This document shows positions 8,601 through 17,175 of a DNA stretch of 64,000 nt, one piece after another (position 1 is the stretch's first letter; each line of letters starts with the position of its first letter). The DNA is from Neorhizobium alkalisoli (GTDB lineage: Bacteria; Pseudomonadota; Alphaproteobacteria; Rhizobiales; Rhizobiaceae). The stretch lies in NCBI RefSeq assembly GCF_002968635.1, contig NZ_PVBN01000007.1, positions 235,097-299,096 of the forward strand, given 5' to 3'. Both the position numbers and the translations under genes were made by a program. Under the pieces are notes generated by a model. It saw nothing but the letters and a program-made list of their open reading frames with translations. It searched no databases and was not told where the DNA came from.

Positions 8601-8748
8601 GGGTGGTCCGCGCCAAGATCGCAACGATCGCGGCAAAGGGTCGCAGCCGGCTCGCTTCGAGGCCAAGCCTCCGCGCAAGGAAAAGCCGATCGACCCGGAT
8701 TCGCCCTTTGCAAAACTCGCTGCTCTCAAGGAGCAAATGAAGAAGTAA
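5632..8748 (+). CDS. SUV3-like ATP-dependent RNA/DNA helicase with long disordered C-terminus
   Basis: This 1038-residue superfamily-2 helicase resembles mitochondrial SUV3 and its alphaproteobacterial relatives. Motifs: Walker A GPTNTGKT (about 13-20), DEVQ (95-98), GAATM (motif III, about 126) and motif VI QIAGRAGR (258-265). A long helical C-domain follows to about residue 820. The tail is first Ala/Glu-rich and acidic (about 820-890), then strongly basic with RGD/RRD/NNRR repeats (about 905-1010), typical of RNA-binding disordered tails. ATG 5632 is preferred; a TTG at 5617 in frame is an alternative. The S4-domain gene follows after 4 bp, suggesting a joint RNA role. Confidence 0.9.
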   Translation: MMTSGRGVTAVLGPTNTGKTHYAIERMVAHGTGVIGLPLRLLAREVYTRLVEKVGVSQVALVTGEEKITPPNARFSVCTVEAMPRETKASFVAIDEVQLAGDLERGHIFTDRILHLRGRDETLLLGAATMRPILERLLPGVTIVERPRLSQLFYAGQKKITRLPQRSAIVAFSADEVYAIAELIRRQRGGAAVVLGALSPRTRNAQVGLYQSGDVEYLVATDAIGMGLNLDVDHVAFAQDRKFDGYQFRNLNPGELGQIAGRAGRHVRDGTFGVTGQVAPFDDELVERIEGHQFDQVKVLQWRSKNLDFSSLKALRESLDASPTVAGLTRALPATDSQAFDHLSRYPEIRDAATTPERVEKLWEACALPDYRRIAPAQHADLISTLFSDLVRFGTVNEDFMAEQVRRADRTDGEIDTLSARIAQIRTWTYVSNRPGWLADPTHWQEKTREIEDRLSDALHERLTKRFVDRRTSVLMKRLRENAMLEAEISVNGDVFVEGHHVGQLAGFRFTPVAGAEGPDAKAVQAAAQKALALEFEARAARLYASGNGDLAVGSDGFVRWLGEPVARLTASDHIMRPRVILLADEQLTGNARDHVVARIERFVNHHIATILKPLDDLSRAEDLQGLAKGLAFQLVENLGVLFRRDVAEEVKSLDQDARASMRRYGIRFGAYHVFMPTLLKPAPAELITLLWALKSDGLDKPGYGDLIPALAAGRTSVVADPTFERMFYKLAGFRFLGKRAVRIDILERLADLIRPLLQWKPGSTPRPEGAYDGRRFTTTTAMLSILGATPDDMEEILKGLGYRADSVKAEEAQAFLAAQGGASADSVAPASAEVAQETAEADDADASETAEVAADTPAEPVQSEAAPEATEETPSADAADAAKAVEPEEPKPVLLWRPGGGRDNNQRTGRQPHGDRRGHGGGQRQPGGEAAQGAQGRRDDRRDGERREGRPSGDRDHERRDGGRPNRDNNNRRPDNNRGDRPNRGERPEGGPRQDRNDRGKGSQPARFEAKPPRKEKPIDPDSPFAKLAALKEQMKK

Positions 8749-8752
8749 CGCC

Positions 8753-9160
8753 ATGACGGAAAAGGAGCCACAAGGCGGTTCGCGCCAGCGCATCGACAAG
8801 TGGCTCTTTTTTACTCGCATGGCCAAATCACGCTCCATCGCACAGGATCTCATCCGGTCGAACCATGTCCGTGTAAACGGAGAGATCGTTTCGCAACCCA
8901 GTTCCCAGGTGAAGCCGGGGGATCGTATCGATCTCACGCTCGAACGTCGCGATGTCGTGCTTGTGGTGAGGTCGGGCGGCGAAAGGCGCGGACCTTTCGA
9001 GGAGGCGCGGCTTCTCTACGAGGACCTCAGCCCTCCTCCGGAAGAGAGGGCAAGGCTGACGCTCTTCGAGCAGGCGCAGCGTGCGCAGGGAAGCGGGCGG
9101 CCCACCAAGAAGGAGCGCCGGGAAACCGACCGACTGTTTCCGGACGCAGACAGCGACTAG
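8753..9160 (+). CDS. S4-domain RNA-binding protein, Hsp15-like
   Basis: This is a 135-residue protein with an S4 RNA-binding fold at about residues 10-70 (RIDKWLFFTRMAKSR, then HVRVNGEIV and KPGDRIDL), followed by a charged tail ending in a KKERRETDR segment. Hsp15-type proteins bind 50S subunits carrying stalled nascent chains. It starts 4 bp after the helicase stop and is therefore almost certainly co-transcribed with it. Confidence 0.88.
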   Translation: MTEKEPQGGSRQRIDKWLFFTRMAKSRSIAQDLIRSNHVRVNGEIVSQPSSQVKPGDRIDLTLERRDVVLVVRSGGERRGPFEEARLLYEDLSPPPEERARLTLFEQAQRAQGSGRPTKKERRETDRLFPDADSD

Positions 9161-9369
9161 ATTGGAAAAATCGCCTGCCGAGCCGTGGTTTTCGGAACGC
9201 TTTATCCTTGCTAAGCAAAGCCAAAGGCTTTACCTGACAGTCGAAAAGCCGGATTGCCTGCCTCCTGTCCTCTTTGCAGTTAGGGTTTCGCCTGTCCCGG
9301 CTTTTCGGCATGCCGGCGCTCCTCCTGTTGCCGACGTGCTGCTGATCCGAGATGTTGCTGGGGTGCCGC

Positions 9370-9708
9370 ATGACGTATGTCGTGACCGACAATTGTATCC
9401 GTTGCAAATACACCGACTGTGTCGAGGTTTGCCCGGTCGATTGTTTTTATGAGGGTGAAAACTTCCTCGTCATTCATCCGGACGAATGCATCGATTGCGG
9501 CGTCTGCGAACCGGAATGTCCCGCCGAGGCAATCAAGCCGGACACCGAACCGGGCCTCGACAAATGGCTCAAGGTGAATGCGGAATTTGCGCAGATCTGG
9601 CCCAATATCACCGTCAAGCGCGATCCCTTGCCGGAAGCCAAGGAGATGGACGGCGTGTCGGACAAATACGAGCAGTTCTTCTCGCCCGAGCCGGGCAAGG
9701 GCGACTGA
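9370..9708 (+). CDS. fdxA: Seven-iron ferredoxin
   Basis: This is a 112-residue FdxA. Cys9, Cys12, Cys17 and Cys21 plus the second set [12 protein letters not shown] can hold one [3Fe-4S] and one [4Fe-4S] cluster, as in Azotobacter-type 7Fe ferredoxins. The C-terminal extension after about residue 60 is normal for the family. ATG at 9370 is chosen because the family begins MTYVVTDNC. It carries electrons in the cytoplasm; the partner enzyme is not evident from neighbours. Confidence 0.95.
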   Translation: MTYVVTDNCIRCKYTDCVEVCPVDCFYEGENFLVIHPDECIDCGVCEPECPAEAIKPDTEPGLDKWLKVNAEFAQIWPNITVKRDPLPEAKEMDGVSDKYEQFFSPEPGKGD

Positions 9709-10096
9709 TCCACGCGTCCGTCACATGGCGCGGCAGCGGTTTCGAATCGCTTTGCCTTTTTGTTGTGCACGCAGCGAGCGTGGCCTTGTGTGCACATGCA
9801 AAAGCAAATTATTGATTTCCGCACTTTTTTGTGGTAGGTAATAAGAACTGTTCCACAAGGTGGCACTCGCGTGCCCAAAAAACATCACGAAAGCAACAGA
9901 TCATCCAAAACGCGGTACAAGTGACATTGCAACGCTTGAATGTTGGCGGTCGCAGTTCGCGAGATGGTCTGTTTTCGCGCGCGTTTGTCGGACCAGTATG
10001 GAGTGACCCGACGGTTTCCCCCGTCTCATCCGGGCCTGACAGACCCGGTTTCCCCGACCCGAAACACGGGTGAGTAATAGGGAGTTTGTGAAACGA
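9709..10096. other. Intergenic region upstream of carD
   Basis: This 388-bp stretch has no supportable gene. It contains a small hairpin (CGGG-N9-CCCG, about 10028-10044) and short GC-rich repeats just before carD that could form a structured 5' leader. Confidence 0.5.
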
Positions 10097-10669
10097 ATGA
10101 CGACTCAGCAGAAGAAGAATTCTCCCGCGCGCCAAGGCTTCAAGACCGGTGAATCGATTGTCTACCCCGCTCATGGCGTGGGAACGATCACGGCCATCGA
10201 AGAGCAGGAAGTGGCGGGCATGAAGCTCGAACTTTTCGTAATCGATTTCGAGAAAGATAAGATGCGCCTCAAGGTGCCGGTCGCTAAGGCCGTAAGCATC
10301 GGCATGCGCAAATTGTCCGAAACGGATTTCGTCGAGCGTGCCCTCAAGGTTGTCCAGGGCAAGGCACGCGTGAAGCGCACCATGTGGTCGCGCCGCGCTC
10401 AGGAATATGATGCCAAGATCAACTCCGGTGATCTGATCTCTATCGCGGAAGTGGTGCGCGATCTCTATCGTGCCGAGAACCAGCCCGAGCAATCCTATTC
10501 CGAGCGTCAGCTCTATGAAGCTGCGCTCGACCGTATGGCTCGTGAAATCGCTGCCGTTAACAGAATGTCCGAAACGGAAGCCGTTCGCGTTGTCGAGATC
10601 AATCTTGCCAAGGGTCCCAAGCGCGGCAAGACCATCGAGGAAGACGAGGCTCAGGAAGAGGCGGCGTAA
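10097..10669 (+). CDS. carD: CarD-family transcriptional regulator
   Basis: The 190-residue protein has an N-terminal CarD/RapA-interacting domain (GFKTGESIVYPAHGVG, about residues 14-70) that contacts the RNA polymerase beta subunit, and a helical C-domain with conserved basic and aromatic residues (MWSRRAQEYDAKINSGD) that binds the upstream edge of the open bubble. CarD stabilises open complexes, notably at rRNA promoters. ATG 10097 matches the family start (MTTQQKK); an in-frame GTG at 10070 is less likely. A terminator follows 25 bases after the stop. Confidence 0.93.
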   Translation: MTTQQKKNSPARQGFKTGESIVYPAHGVGTITAIEEQEVAGMKLELFVIDFEKDKMRLKVPVAKAVSIGMRKLSETDFVERALKVVQGKARVKRTMWSRRAQEYDAKINSGDLISIAEVVRDLYRAENQPEQSYSERQLYEAALDRMAREIAAVNRMSETEAVRVVEINLAKGPKRGKTIEEDEAQEEAA

Positions 10670-10693
10670 CCTTTTACTGCGCCATATATTTTT

Positions 10694-10723
10694 AAAACCC
10701 GGCCTCCCAGCCGGGTTTTTTTA
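10694..10723 (+). terminator. Rho-independent terminator of carD
   Basis: Stem ACCCGGC/GCCGGGT with a 6-base loop followed by seven T residues; it overlaps the start of the rpoH2 promoter region. Confidence 0.92.
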
Positions 10724-10725
10724 TT

Positions 10726-10750
10726 GGAACTTTTTCCGTGCTGCAGCGTT
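10726..10750 (+). promoter_or_regulatory. EcfG/RpoE2-type promoter of rpoH2
   Basis: GGAAC (10726-10730), a 16-base spacer and CGTT (10747-10750) match the general-stress sigma consensus exactly, about 213 bp upstream of the rpoH2 ATG. In Sinorhizobium meliloti rpoH2 is a known RpoE2 target, which supports the call. Confidence 0.9.
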
Positions 10751-10962
10751 GTCCCGCCGGGATGGCGAATTGCGTTGATGGCATCATTCGCGTCCGTGGG
10801 AAGCAGTGCGGGCGGATTTCAGGCTTTGTGGCCGGATGAATCCCCGCGAACTCAACGAGGGGAGAAAAGCGCAGCTCTAATCTTCATCGCCCGTTCGAAT
10901 GCACGGTGCTGAAGTTTTTGGCTTCGCTTTTTTGTCGGATCAGACCGTTCACGGAGAACACG

Positions 10963-11826
10963 ATGACAGCCATGTCCGCAGACCGCACTATGATCAAGAT
11001 AGCGATGTCGGCTCCCTATCTTGCGCGAGACGAAGAGCGAGATCTGGCGGTGCGGTGGAAGGACGATCAAGACCAGAACGCCCGCAACCGTATTGCGCTT
11101 GCTCATATGCGGCTTGTGATCGCAATGGCTTCCAAGTTCCGCGGCTTTGGATTGCCGATGAGCGACCTTGTACAAGAAGGTTATGTAGGGCTGCTCGAGG
11201 CTGCGGCAAGGTTTGAACCGGAACGTGATGTACGTTTTTCCACCTATGCAAGCTGGTGGATCCGCGCCTCCATGCAGGATTATATCCTGCGCAATTGGTC
11301 CATCGTGCGCGGCGGCACCAGTTCGGCTCAAAAGGCCCTGTTCTTCAATCTCCGCCGGTTGCGCGCGAAACTTGCCCGTGGGGATTCCAATCTGACCGCG
11401 CGCGCGATCCACGAAGAGATTGCCGTAGCCCTCGGCGTCAGTGTCGCCGATGTGCAGACCATGGATGCCCGTCTTTCCGGCAATGACGCTTCGCTGCAGG
11501 CTCCGTCCATCGCCGGCGACGCCGACAGCGGCGAACGACTGGATATGCTTGCAAGCGCCGAACCGCTGCCTGATGAACAGGTCTCGGGAATGATAGACGG
11601 TGAACGACGCCTGAAATGGCTTCAGGGTGCGCTCACCAAGCTCAATGATCGCGAAAAGAAGATCATCCGTGCGCGCCGGCTCACAGATGAAGGCGCGACG
11701 CTGGAAGCGCTGGGTGCCGAACTCGGCATTTCCAAGGAGCGTGTCCGTCAGATCGAGAGCCGCGCAATCGAGAAACTCAAGATGGCGCTCGTCTCGGCCA
11801 ACCCGCAAATGGCTGCGGTCTGCTGA
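10963..11826 (+). CDS. rpoH2: RNA polymerase sigma-32-type factor RpoH2
   Basis: This sigma-70-family factor has 287 residues from the chosen start. It shows region 2 (MSDLVQEGYVGLLEAAARFEP and FSTYASWWIRASMQDYI), the RpoH-specific box AQKALFFNLRRLR, and region 4 helix-turn-helix (LGISKERVRQIESRAIEKL). It directs polymerase to heat-shock-type promoters. ATG 10963 has CGGAG seven bases upstream. Other ATGs at 10972 and 10990 are possible. The perfect EcfG promoter upstream makes it a second-tier regulator of the general stress response. Confidence 0.93.
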   Translation: MTAMSADRTMIKIAMSAPYLARDEERDLAVRWKDDQDQNARNRIALAHMRLVIAMASKFRGFGLPMSDLVQEGYVGLLEAAARFEPERDVRFSTYASWWIRASMQDYILRNWSIVRGGTSSAQKALFFNLRRLRAKLARGDSNLTARAIHEEIAVALGVSVADVQTMDARLSGNDASLQAPSIAGDADSGERLDMLASAEPLPDEQVSGMIDGERRLKWLQGALTKLNDREKKIIRARRLTDEGATLEALGAELGISKERVRQIESRAIEKLKMALVSANPQMAAVC

Positions 11827-11837
11827 CGCCCTGCGGG

Positions 11838-13352
11838 CTATTCCGAGATAATCTTCAGCTTCTGGCCGGGCGACAAGGTGGCGCCGGCCGATAGTGCATT
11901 GATCAGCTTGAAAAGATCAAGTTTCCGGTCGGTTCCCATCATCCTGGCGGCCAGGGAAGCCACCGTGTCGCCTTGAGCGGCGGTCACGATCCGAACCCGC
12001 AACGGTTTTAATGTCGCGATCTCTTCCGGCGTCATCCGTCGGAACGTGGTACGCAGGAGATCGGCCGTGGTCTGCAGCGAAGCGCTGCCCTTCGGCACGG
12101 CGGTGAGAAACCGGAATATCTGTTCACCGACACGGATGACCGTCACGTCGAAGTCCCAGCGATCGGCGGACGCTCGAGCGGTTACCGCGGGCAGTCCATT
12201 GACCTGGATTTCCCGCACCGTTTCGGGCTGCAGCCCCGCGACCCAGCCGCTCGTCAGGTAATTGGTCAGGTTGTTGTTGTCGCCTGCGGCCACTCCGTCG
12301 AACCGGATTGCCGTTTCACCCGGTCCGGTCGCCAGCACCGCTTCCACCTTATTGTCGATACGGAAGTCGGGTGGCACGTCGAAGCGGATGCCAAGCCCAC
12401 CATGCAGGAAGGTCTGGCCCCGAACATAGCCTTCCTGAGGGCTGTCACCATAGAGCAGGCCGTCGATGCCGGCCAGATAATAGTCGCGGCCCTTGTCGCC
12501 GACGGTGCCCTCCTGCCCAAAGTTGCGCGCATGGCGGCGTGCAAGATCGACGCGCTGGATGGAGTTGGGATGGCTCGATAGAAAGTCCAGGCTCTGATCG
12601 CTGTCAGGATCGACGGATGAATACCTGGCATAGGCCGCCATGGAATCCAGGAAGCGCGCTGCCGCATAGGGATCGTAACCTGCCTCGCCGAGCATTCGCA
12701 CACCGATCACGTCGGCCTGCAGCTCCTGTTGGCGGGAGAAAGCCGCAAGCCTGAGCTTGCCGCGGGCAAGGGCCTGTTTCCCGGCAAGATCGCTCGAAAG
12801 CACCTCGGCGACGACGCGGCTGGCAATCACTTCCGCCTCTTCACGCCGTTGCCGCTCGATGCCGTGGTTGGCAGTCACATGCCCCATTTCGTGCGAGAGG
12901 ACCGCTGCGACTTCCGAAGCGTCGTTGGCAAGGGCGAGAAGTCCGCGGGTCACATAGAGATAGCCGCCGGGCAAGGCGAAAGCGTTGATCGCCGGCGAAT
13001 TGAGGATGGTGATGCGGAAGGATTGGTTGGGATTTTCCGAAACGGCCGTCAGGGCGCCGGCGATCCGGGCGACCAGTCGTTCGGTCTTGGCATCGCGGTA
13101 TTCTCCGCCATAGCTCGCGACGATGCGTGGATGTTCCCGCGCACCCATTTGCGCCCGGGGATCGTTCTTCTGGACCTCATCGACGATTTGCGGGGAGTCG
13201 GAAGGAGAGACATTCGGAGTATAGGCCTGCTCGAAGATCGATTGGCAGCCGGCCAACAGGATGCCGCTGAGCAGCAGGGCGCCAGCCGTTCGAAAGCCCA
13301 GCATAAAGCGAGCTCCTGGCAAGACCATTGAACCAGCCGTATCGCGCCTCAT
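11838..13352 (-). CDS. M48-family metalloprotease lipoprotein with LysM-like C-terminus (BepA-like)
   Basis: The product has a lipobox LLAGC (Cys36 from the chosen start) after a hydrophobic signal, then an M48 peptidase domain with zinc motif HEMGH and the downstream glutamate in QELQAD. The last 50 residues (VTAAQGDTVASLAARM to GATLSPGQKLKII) resemble a LysM fold. BepA-type proteases clear misassembled outer-membrane proteins in the periplasm. The start at 13352 has GAGGA just upstream; an in-frame ATG at 13439 would put 29 extra residues before the signal peptide and is less likely. Confidence 0.88.
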   Translation of the reverse strand: MRRDTAGSMVLPGARFMLGFRTAGALLLSGILLAGCQSIFEQAYTPNVSPSDSPQIVDEVQKNDPRAQMGAREHPRIVASYGGEYRDAKTERLVARIAGALTAVSENPNQSFRITILNSPAINAFALPGGYLYVTRGLLALANDASEVAAVLSHEMGHVTANHGIERQRREEAEVIASRVVAEVLSSDLAGKQALARGKLRLAAFSRQQELQADVIGVRMLGEAGYDPYAAARFLDSMAAYARYSSVDPDSDQSLDFLSSHPNSIQRVDLARRHARNFGQEGTVGDKGRDYYLAGIDGLLYGDSPQEGYVRGQTFLHGGLGIRFDVPPDFRIDNKVEAVLATGPGETAIRFDGVAAGDNNNLTNYLTSGWVAGLQPETVREIQVNGLPAVTARASADRWDFDVTVIRVGEQIFRFLTAVPKGSASLQTTADLLRTTFRRMTPEEIATLKPLRVRIVTAAQGDTVASLAARMMGTDRKLDLFKLINALSAGATLSPGQKLKIISE

Positions 13353-13648
13353 CGTCCTCGTTTCACGCACCGTCATTTCCAAGGTCTGCCATCCGGCGTC
13401 AGGATGGCTCTCTCGAACCAAAGCCAGTTTGTTCTCCATGTTCGCTTAGCGATTTTCGCGCCGCATGCACAGATATTATTGAGATATGTCTTATCGGCGC
13501 GTTTGCAAAGAAAATCCCCACAGTCAGTTCGCGATGCCATTGCGCCACGTCCAAATTGTGGCGGCAGATGTAACGGAGCTTCAGCCGCAGTTTCCGCGCG
13601 TGATCGGTAATGTGGAGTCGGCGGCATTCCTCCACGAGATCCGCGAGC

Positions 13649-14358
13649 CATCAATTTGAAAGGAATTCGACGAGCGCCGGGATGTCGCGGCGGTCGAGGA
13701 ACTCCGCGGTCGGTGCCTTGAATGCGATTTGTCCGTGTTCAATGAATAGGGCGTGGTCGGCCAGCCGACTCAGCTCCTTTGGGTCGTGGGTGACGATCAG
13801 CACGGTATTGCCCGTCTCCCGATGCAGGTCGAGCAGCAGGCTTGCCATGGAAATGCGTAATCCCGGATCGAGTGCGGCAAATGGTTCGTCCATCAGCAGC
13901 ACCGGCTTGTTGCGCACCAGGGCGCGCGCGAAGGCGGCTCTCTGCCTTTCACCTCCGGAAAGCGTTCCTGGCATGCGCTTTTCGTATCCGCCTAACCCCA
14001 CCCGTTCCAACGCTTGCGCAATTGCCGTCCGGTGATCGGACGAAAGGGTCAGTGAAGGGCTGATGCCGAGACCGATATTGGTGAAGAGGTCCAGATGGGT
14101 GAAAAGATTGTGGTCCTGAAAAACCAGAGAGACCGGCCGTTCGGATGGGTGCTTTTCCGCGACGTCCTTCCCGGCGACGATGACGCGGCCCCTGTCGGGA
14201 GCTTCGAACCCCGCGACGATATTGAGAAACGTGGATTTGCCTGAACCCGAAGGCCCGGTAACTGCCGTCACTGCGCCGGAGGGAAGCGTGCAGTCGAAGC
14301 GGAAATCCCTGCCACCGAGCCTCAATTCGACGTTCTGCAGCCTGATGCCGTCAGCCAT
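13649..14358 (-). CDS. thiQ: Thiamine ABC transporter, ATP-binding protein
   Basis: This is a 235-residue ABC ATPase with stop at 13651-13653. Walker A GPSGSGKST, signature LSGGERQR, Walker B VLLMDEPFAALD and H-loop VTHD are all present. It ends the thiBPQ operon: its start overlaps the end of thiP by 8 bp, so translation is probably coupled. It powers uptake of thiamine or thiamine phosphates. The TPP riboswitch ahead of thiB supports the substrate assignment. Confidence 0.94.
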
Positions 14359-15973
14359 TGTCCGCCCCTTTCCGGCCGGTCGTTCCCAGGATGGTCAGCA
14401 GCAGACAGATGAGGCACAGCATAAGTGCCAGGCCGTCGGCGTCATTGGTCCGGTAGCTGGATAGCCGGCTATAAACGAGCCAGGGCAGGGTGACCAGATC
14501 GTTGGAGCCGAACAGAGCCACGGCCCCGAGATCGCCGAGTGACAGCGCCATGGCGAATGAAAGGGCCGTCAGCAGGGGTTTTGCAAGCACAGGAAGGTCG
14601 ATGTGCCAGAGCCGGGACAGGCCTGAGAGGCCGAGGCTTGCGGAAAGCCTGGCCGTCCGCCGGCGATGGGTCTCTACCGCCGGCTCCAGCACGCGCATCA
14701 CAAAAGGTAGCGCCATCAGCATGTTGATGATCGCGACCAGCACCGCAGCAAAATGGGCGACATCTCCTAGCGGCCGCAGCACCAGGAACCAACCGGTCCC
14801 GAGTACGATCGGCGGCACCAGCAAAACAAGCGAGGACATGCCCGCAAGCATTGCCGCGAAGCTTCGAGCGGTTATGCCGGGCTTTTTCATGTCGGCCACC
14901 GCCTCCCGCCCTGCAATCACGGCGAGCGAGGTCATGACCGTCAGCAGACCGGCACTTATGGCGATTGAGAAACTCGTCCAGGCGGCGGCGAGAAAGGCAG
15001 TGCTCGTGACGAGGCTCCATAGGTTGGCTTTCAGACCGGCGGCAAGGATCGAAGCCAGCGGCATGATCACGAATGCCGTGGCAGCGAGGACGGCAAATAA
15101 ATCCCACAACCGTGCGGACAGGGTGCGGCCGTCGAAGCGGCGGCTTGCGCGACCCGAGGTTGCCCCGTGATCATCCGGCGCCGGCAACAATGCCATGGCG
15201 AACAGAATGATACCTGTTATGCCGATTTGCAGCAGCGCCAGGGCGACCGCCCTTGGCGGGTCGAAATCGAAACGCAACGATTGGTAGATCGCCACCTCAA
15301 GCGTCGTCGCTGCCGGTCCGCCGCCCAATACCAGCACCAGCGTAAAGCTCGTGGCACAGAGCATGAAGACGAGCGCGCTGATGGCCGGGATAATGTTTCT
15401 GACCGCGGGCCATTCGACAAACCGGAAAACAGAGAGCGGTTTCATGCCAAGGCTGGCGGATAGAAGCCAGTATTCCGCCGGCTGGCGCTCCAGGCCCGCG
15501 AGCAATAGCCGCGTGGCGAGCGGCAGGTTGAAGAAGACGTGCGCAAGCAGAATTCCGGAAAGACCGTAAATACTGACCGGTTGGTCGAGACCGAGTGTCA
15601 ACAGCAGGCCATTGATCAGTCCCTGTCGCCCCCATATGCCGATCAACCCCAGCGCGCCGATCAACACCGGTACTCCCATGGGCAGCGCCATGAGCCGGAC
15701 AATCCAGATTCGGCCCGGAAAGTCGGGCCGGCGGGCAAGTGCGAGGGCCACGGGAAGCGCGAGCCCTACGGAGAGCAATGTCGACAGCACCGCCTGCCAA
15801 AGCGTGAAGCACAGGATGCGCCAGGTGTAGGCGGTGAAGAGCCGGGATTGGGTGCCGGCGGCATCCCAGGAAAGCAGCGCAATAACGGCGATGCCGACAA
15901 AGAGGGCGATACAGGCGAGGCTTGTCAGACCCCAGGCGATGCCTCTTCTTCGCTCGGCCCGTGTCAGCAACAT
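14351..15973 (-). CDS. thiP: Thiamine ABC transporter, permease protein (fused double permease)
   Basis: This 540-residue inner-membrane protein has two homologous binding-protein-dependent permease halves, each with about six membrane helices and an EAA-type loop (for example AEYWLLSASLGM, about residue 180). A large double permease of this size is characteristic of ThiP. It begins 7 bp after the thiB stop and overlaps thiQ, giving a tight thiBPQ operon. Confidence 0.94.
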   Translation of the reverse strand: MLLTRAERRRGIAWGLTSLACIALFVGIAVIALLSWDAAGTQSRLFTAYTWRILCFTLWQAVLSTLLSVGLALPVALALARRPDFPGRIWIVRLMALPMGVPVLIGALGLIGIWGRQGLINGLLLTLGLDQPVSIYGLSGILLAHVFFNLPLATRLLLAGLERQPAEYWLLSASLGMKPLSVFRFVEWPAVRNIIPAISALVFMLCATSFTLVLVLGGGPAATTLEVAIYQSLRFDFDPPRAVALALLQIGITGIILFAMALLPAPDDHGATSGRASRRFDGRTLSARLWDLFAVLAATAFVIMPLASILAAGLKANLWSLVTSTAFLAAAWTSFSIAISAGLLTVMTSLAVIAGREAVADMKKPGITARSFAAMLAGMSSLVLLVPPIVLGTGWFLVLRPLGDVAHFAAVLVAIINMLMALPFVMRVLEPAVETHRRRTARLSASLGLSGLSRLWHIDLPVLAKPLLTALSFAMALSLGDLGAVALFGSNDLVTLPWLVYSRLSSYRTNDADGLALMLCLICLLLTILGTTGRKGADNG

Positions 15974-15980
15974 GATTTTC

Positions 15981-16991
15981 TTAGTTCATGCTCATGGCAT
16001 TCAGCCATTCGTCTATCCAGGCCTGGCGGTTCTTGGCGACCTCATCCGATCCCATGAGGAAAGTCTTCTGCGGCTGGACCAGCTTGTCGAAGGCATCCGG
16101 CAGCGGGCTGGACGTCTCAGCGGCGGGCATCATCCAGTTGGTGGTGGGAATGACATCCTGAAAGGCCGGCGAGACCATGAATTTCAGGAATTCCCTCGCC
16201 AGTTGCTTGTCAGATGCACCTTTCAGGATGCCAGCCACCTCGATCTGGATGTAGTGACCTTCGGAAAAGGATGCTGCTTGATAGCGCTCGGTCTTTTCCT
16301 CGACCATGTGATAGGCCGGCGAGGTGGTGTAGGAAAACACCATCGGCACTTCGCCTTTGGTGAACAAGCCGTAGGCCTCGGACCAGCCGGGCGCTACCGT
16401 CAGAATGCGGTTCTTGAGCTTTGCCCAGGCTTCCGGCGCCTTGTCGCCATAAACAGACTTGACCCAGAGGAGCAGACCGAGACCAGGCGTCGAGGTACGC
16501 GGGTCTTCGATCGCAATCTTCTGAGAAGGGTCTCCTTCGACAAGTTCCTTCAGGCTTTTCGGCGGGTTCTTCATCACCGCGGTGTCGTAGACGACGGCGA
16601 AATGACCATAGTCATAGGGGACGAACGTATCATCGCTATAACTGCCGGGCACCTTGATCGCCGCAAGATGGAGTCCGTGTGCCTCGAAAAGGCCGGTAGC
16701 CTTCGCTTCGGAAACCAGATTGGTGTCGAGGCCGAGTGCGAGATCCGCGTCGGTATCCTGGCCCTCCAGTTTGAGGCGAGTGAGCAGCGCCACGCCATCC
16801 GCCACTCCGACGAAATTCACGTTGCAGGCACAGGTCTTCTCGAACGCTTCCTTGACCTTCGGGCCAGGCCCCCACTCGGAAATGAAGCTCTCGTAAGTGT
16901 ATACGGTCAGCGTTTTCTGCTGGGCATGCGCGACGGTGGAAAGGGAAAGCGCCGCTGCGGCCGCAAACATCGACACAATGGTATTGCGCAT
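15981..16991 (-). CDS. thiB: Thiamine ABC transporter, periplasmic substrate-binding protein
   Basis: The 336-residue protein has a cleavable signal peptide ([18 protein letters not shown], cleavage after AHA near residue 23). The mature part starts [20 protein letters not shown], typical of ThiB, and has the [11 protein letters not shown] segment. ATG at 16991 begins the signal peptide and has GAGGAG upstream. The frame remains open upstream but crosses the TPP riboswitch and is not coding. It binds thiamine, TMP or TPP in the periplasm for ThiPQ. Confidence 0.95.
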   Translation of the reverse strand: MRNTIVSMFAAAAALSLSTVAHAQQKTLTVYTYESFISEWGPGPKVKEAFEKTCACNVNFVGVADGVALLTRLKLEGQDTDADLALGLDTNLVSEAKATGLFEAHGLHLAAIKVPGSYSDDTFVPYDYGHFAVVYDTAVMKNPPKSLKELVEGDPSQKIAIEDPRTSTPGLGLLLWVKSVYGDKAPEAWAKLKNRILTVAPGWSEAYGLFTKGEVPMVFSYTTSPAYHMVEEKTERYQAASFSEGHYIQIEVAGILKGASDKQLAREFLKFMVSPAFQDVIPTTNWMMPAAETSSPLPDAFDKLVQPQKTFLMGSDEVAKNRQAWIDEWLNAMSMN

Positions 16992-17040
16992 CCGCGCCTC
17001 CTCTTCAAAATTTTGGGAATAGGCGCTGATAACAAGCCGT

Positions 17041-17128
17041 CTAATCCCTCCGCCGGTGCTAGCCGGATCAGGTTCCGCGGGTTGGCGATGCCTCTCAGCC
17101 ACCCGAAATCGCGTGGCACCCCGTTAGA
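17041..17128 (-). ncRNA. TPP riboswitch (THI element)
   Basis: On the minus strand the conserved blocks occur in order: ACGGGGTGCC, GGCTGAGAGG, AACCCGCGGAACCTGATC, and TAGCACCGGCGGAGGGA. These form the CUGAGA and ACCUGAUC core that binds thiamine pyrophosphate, with the P1 ends CTAA/TTAG. It ends about 50 nt before the thiB ATG, so regulation is probably at translation initiation or by early termination of thiBPQ. Confidence 0.95.
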
Positions 17129-17175
17129 GCGGAGAAAGATTTAACGGCAGGAAGTTCCGCTGGCAAGAGGCCGAT

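Noticed and set aside
13399..13635. Minus-strand open frames between thiQ and the M48 protease gene
   Set aside because: Two overlapping frames of similar length with no conserved features; treated as non-coding spacer.
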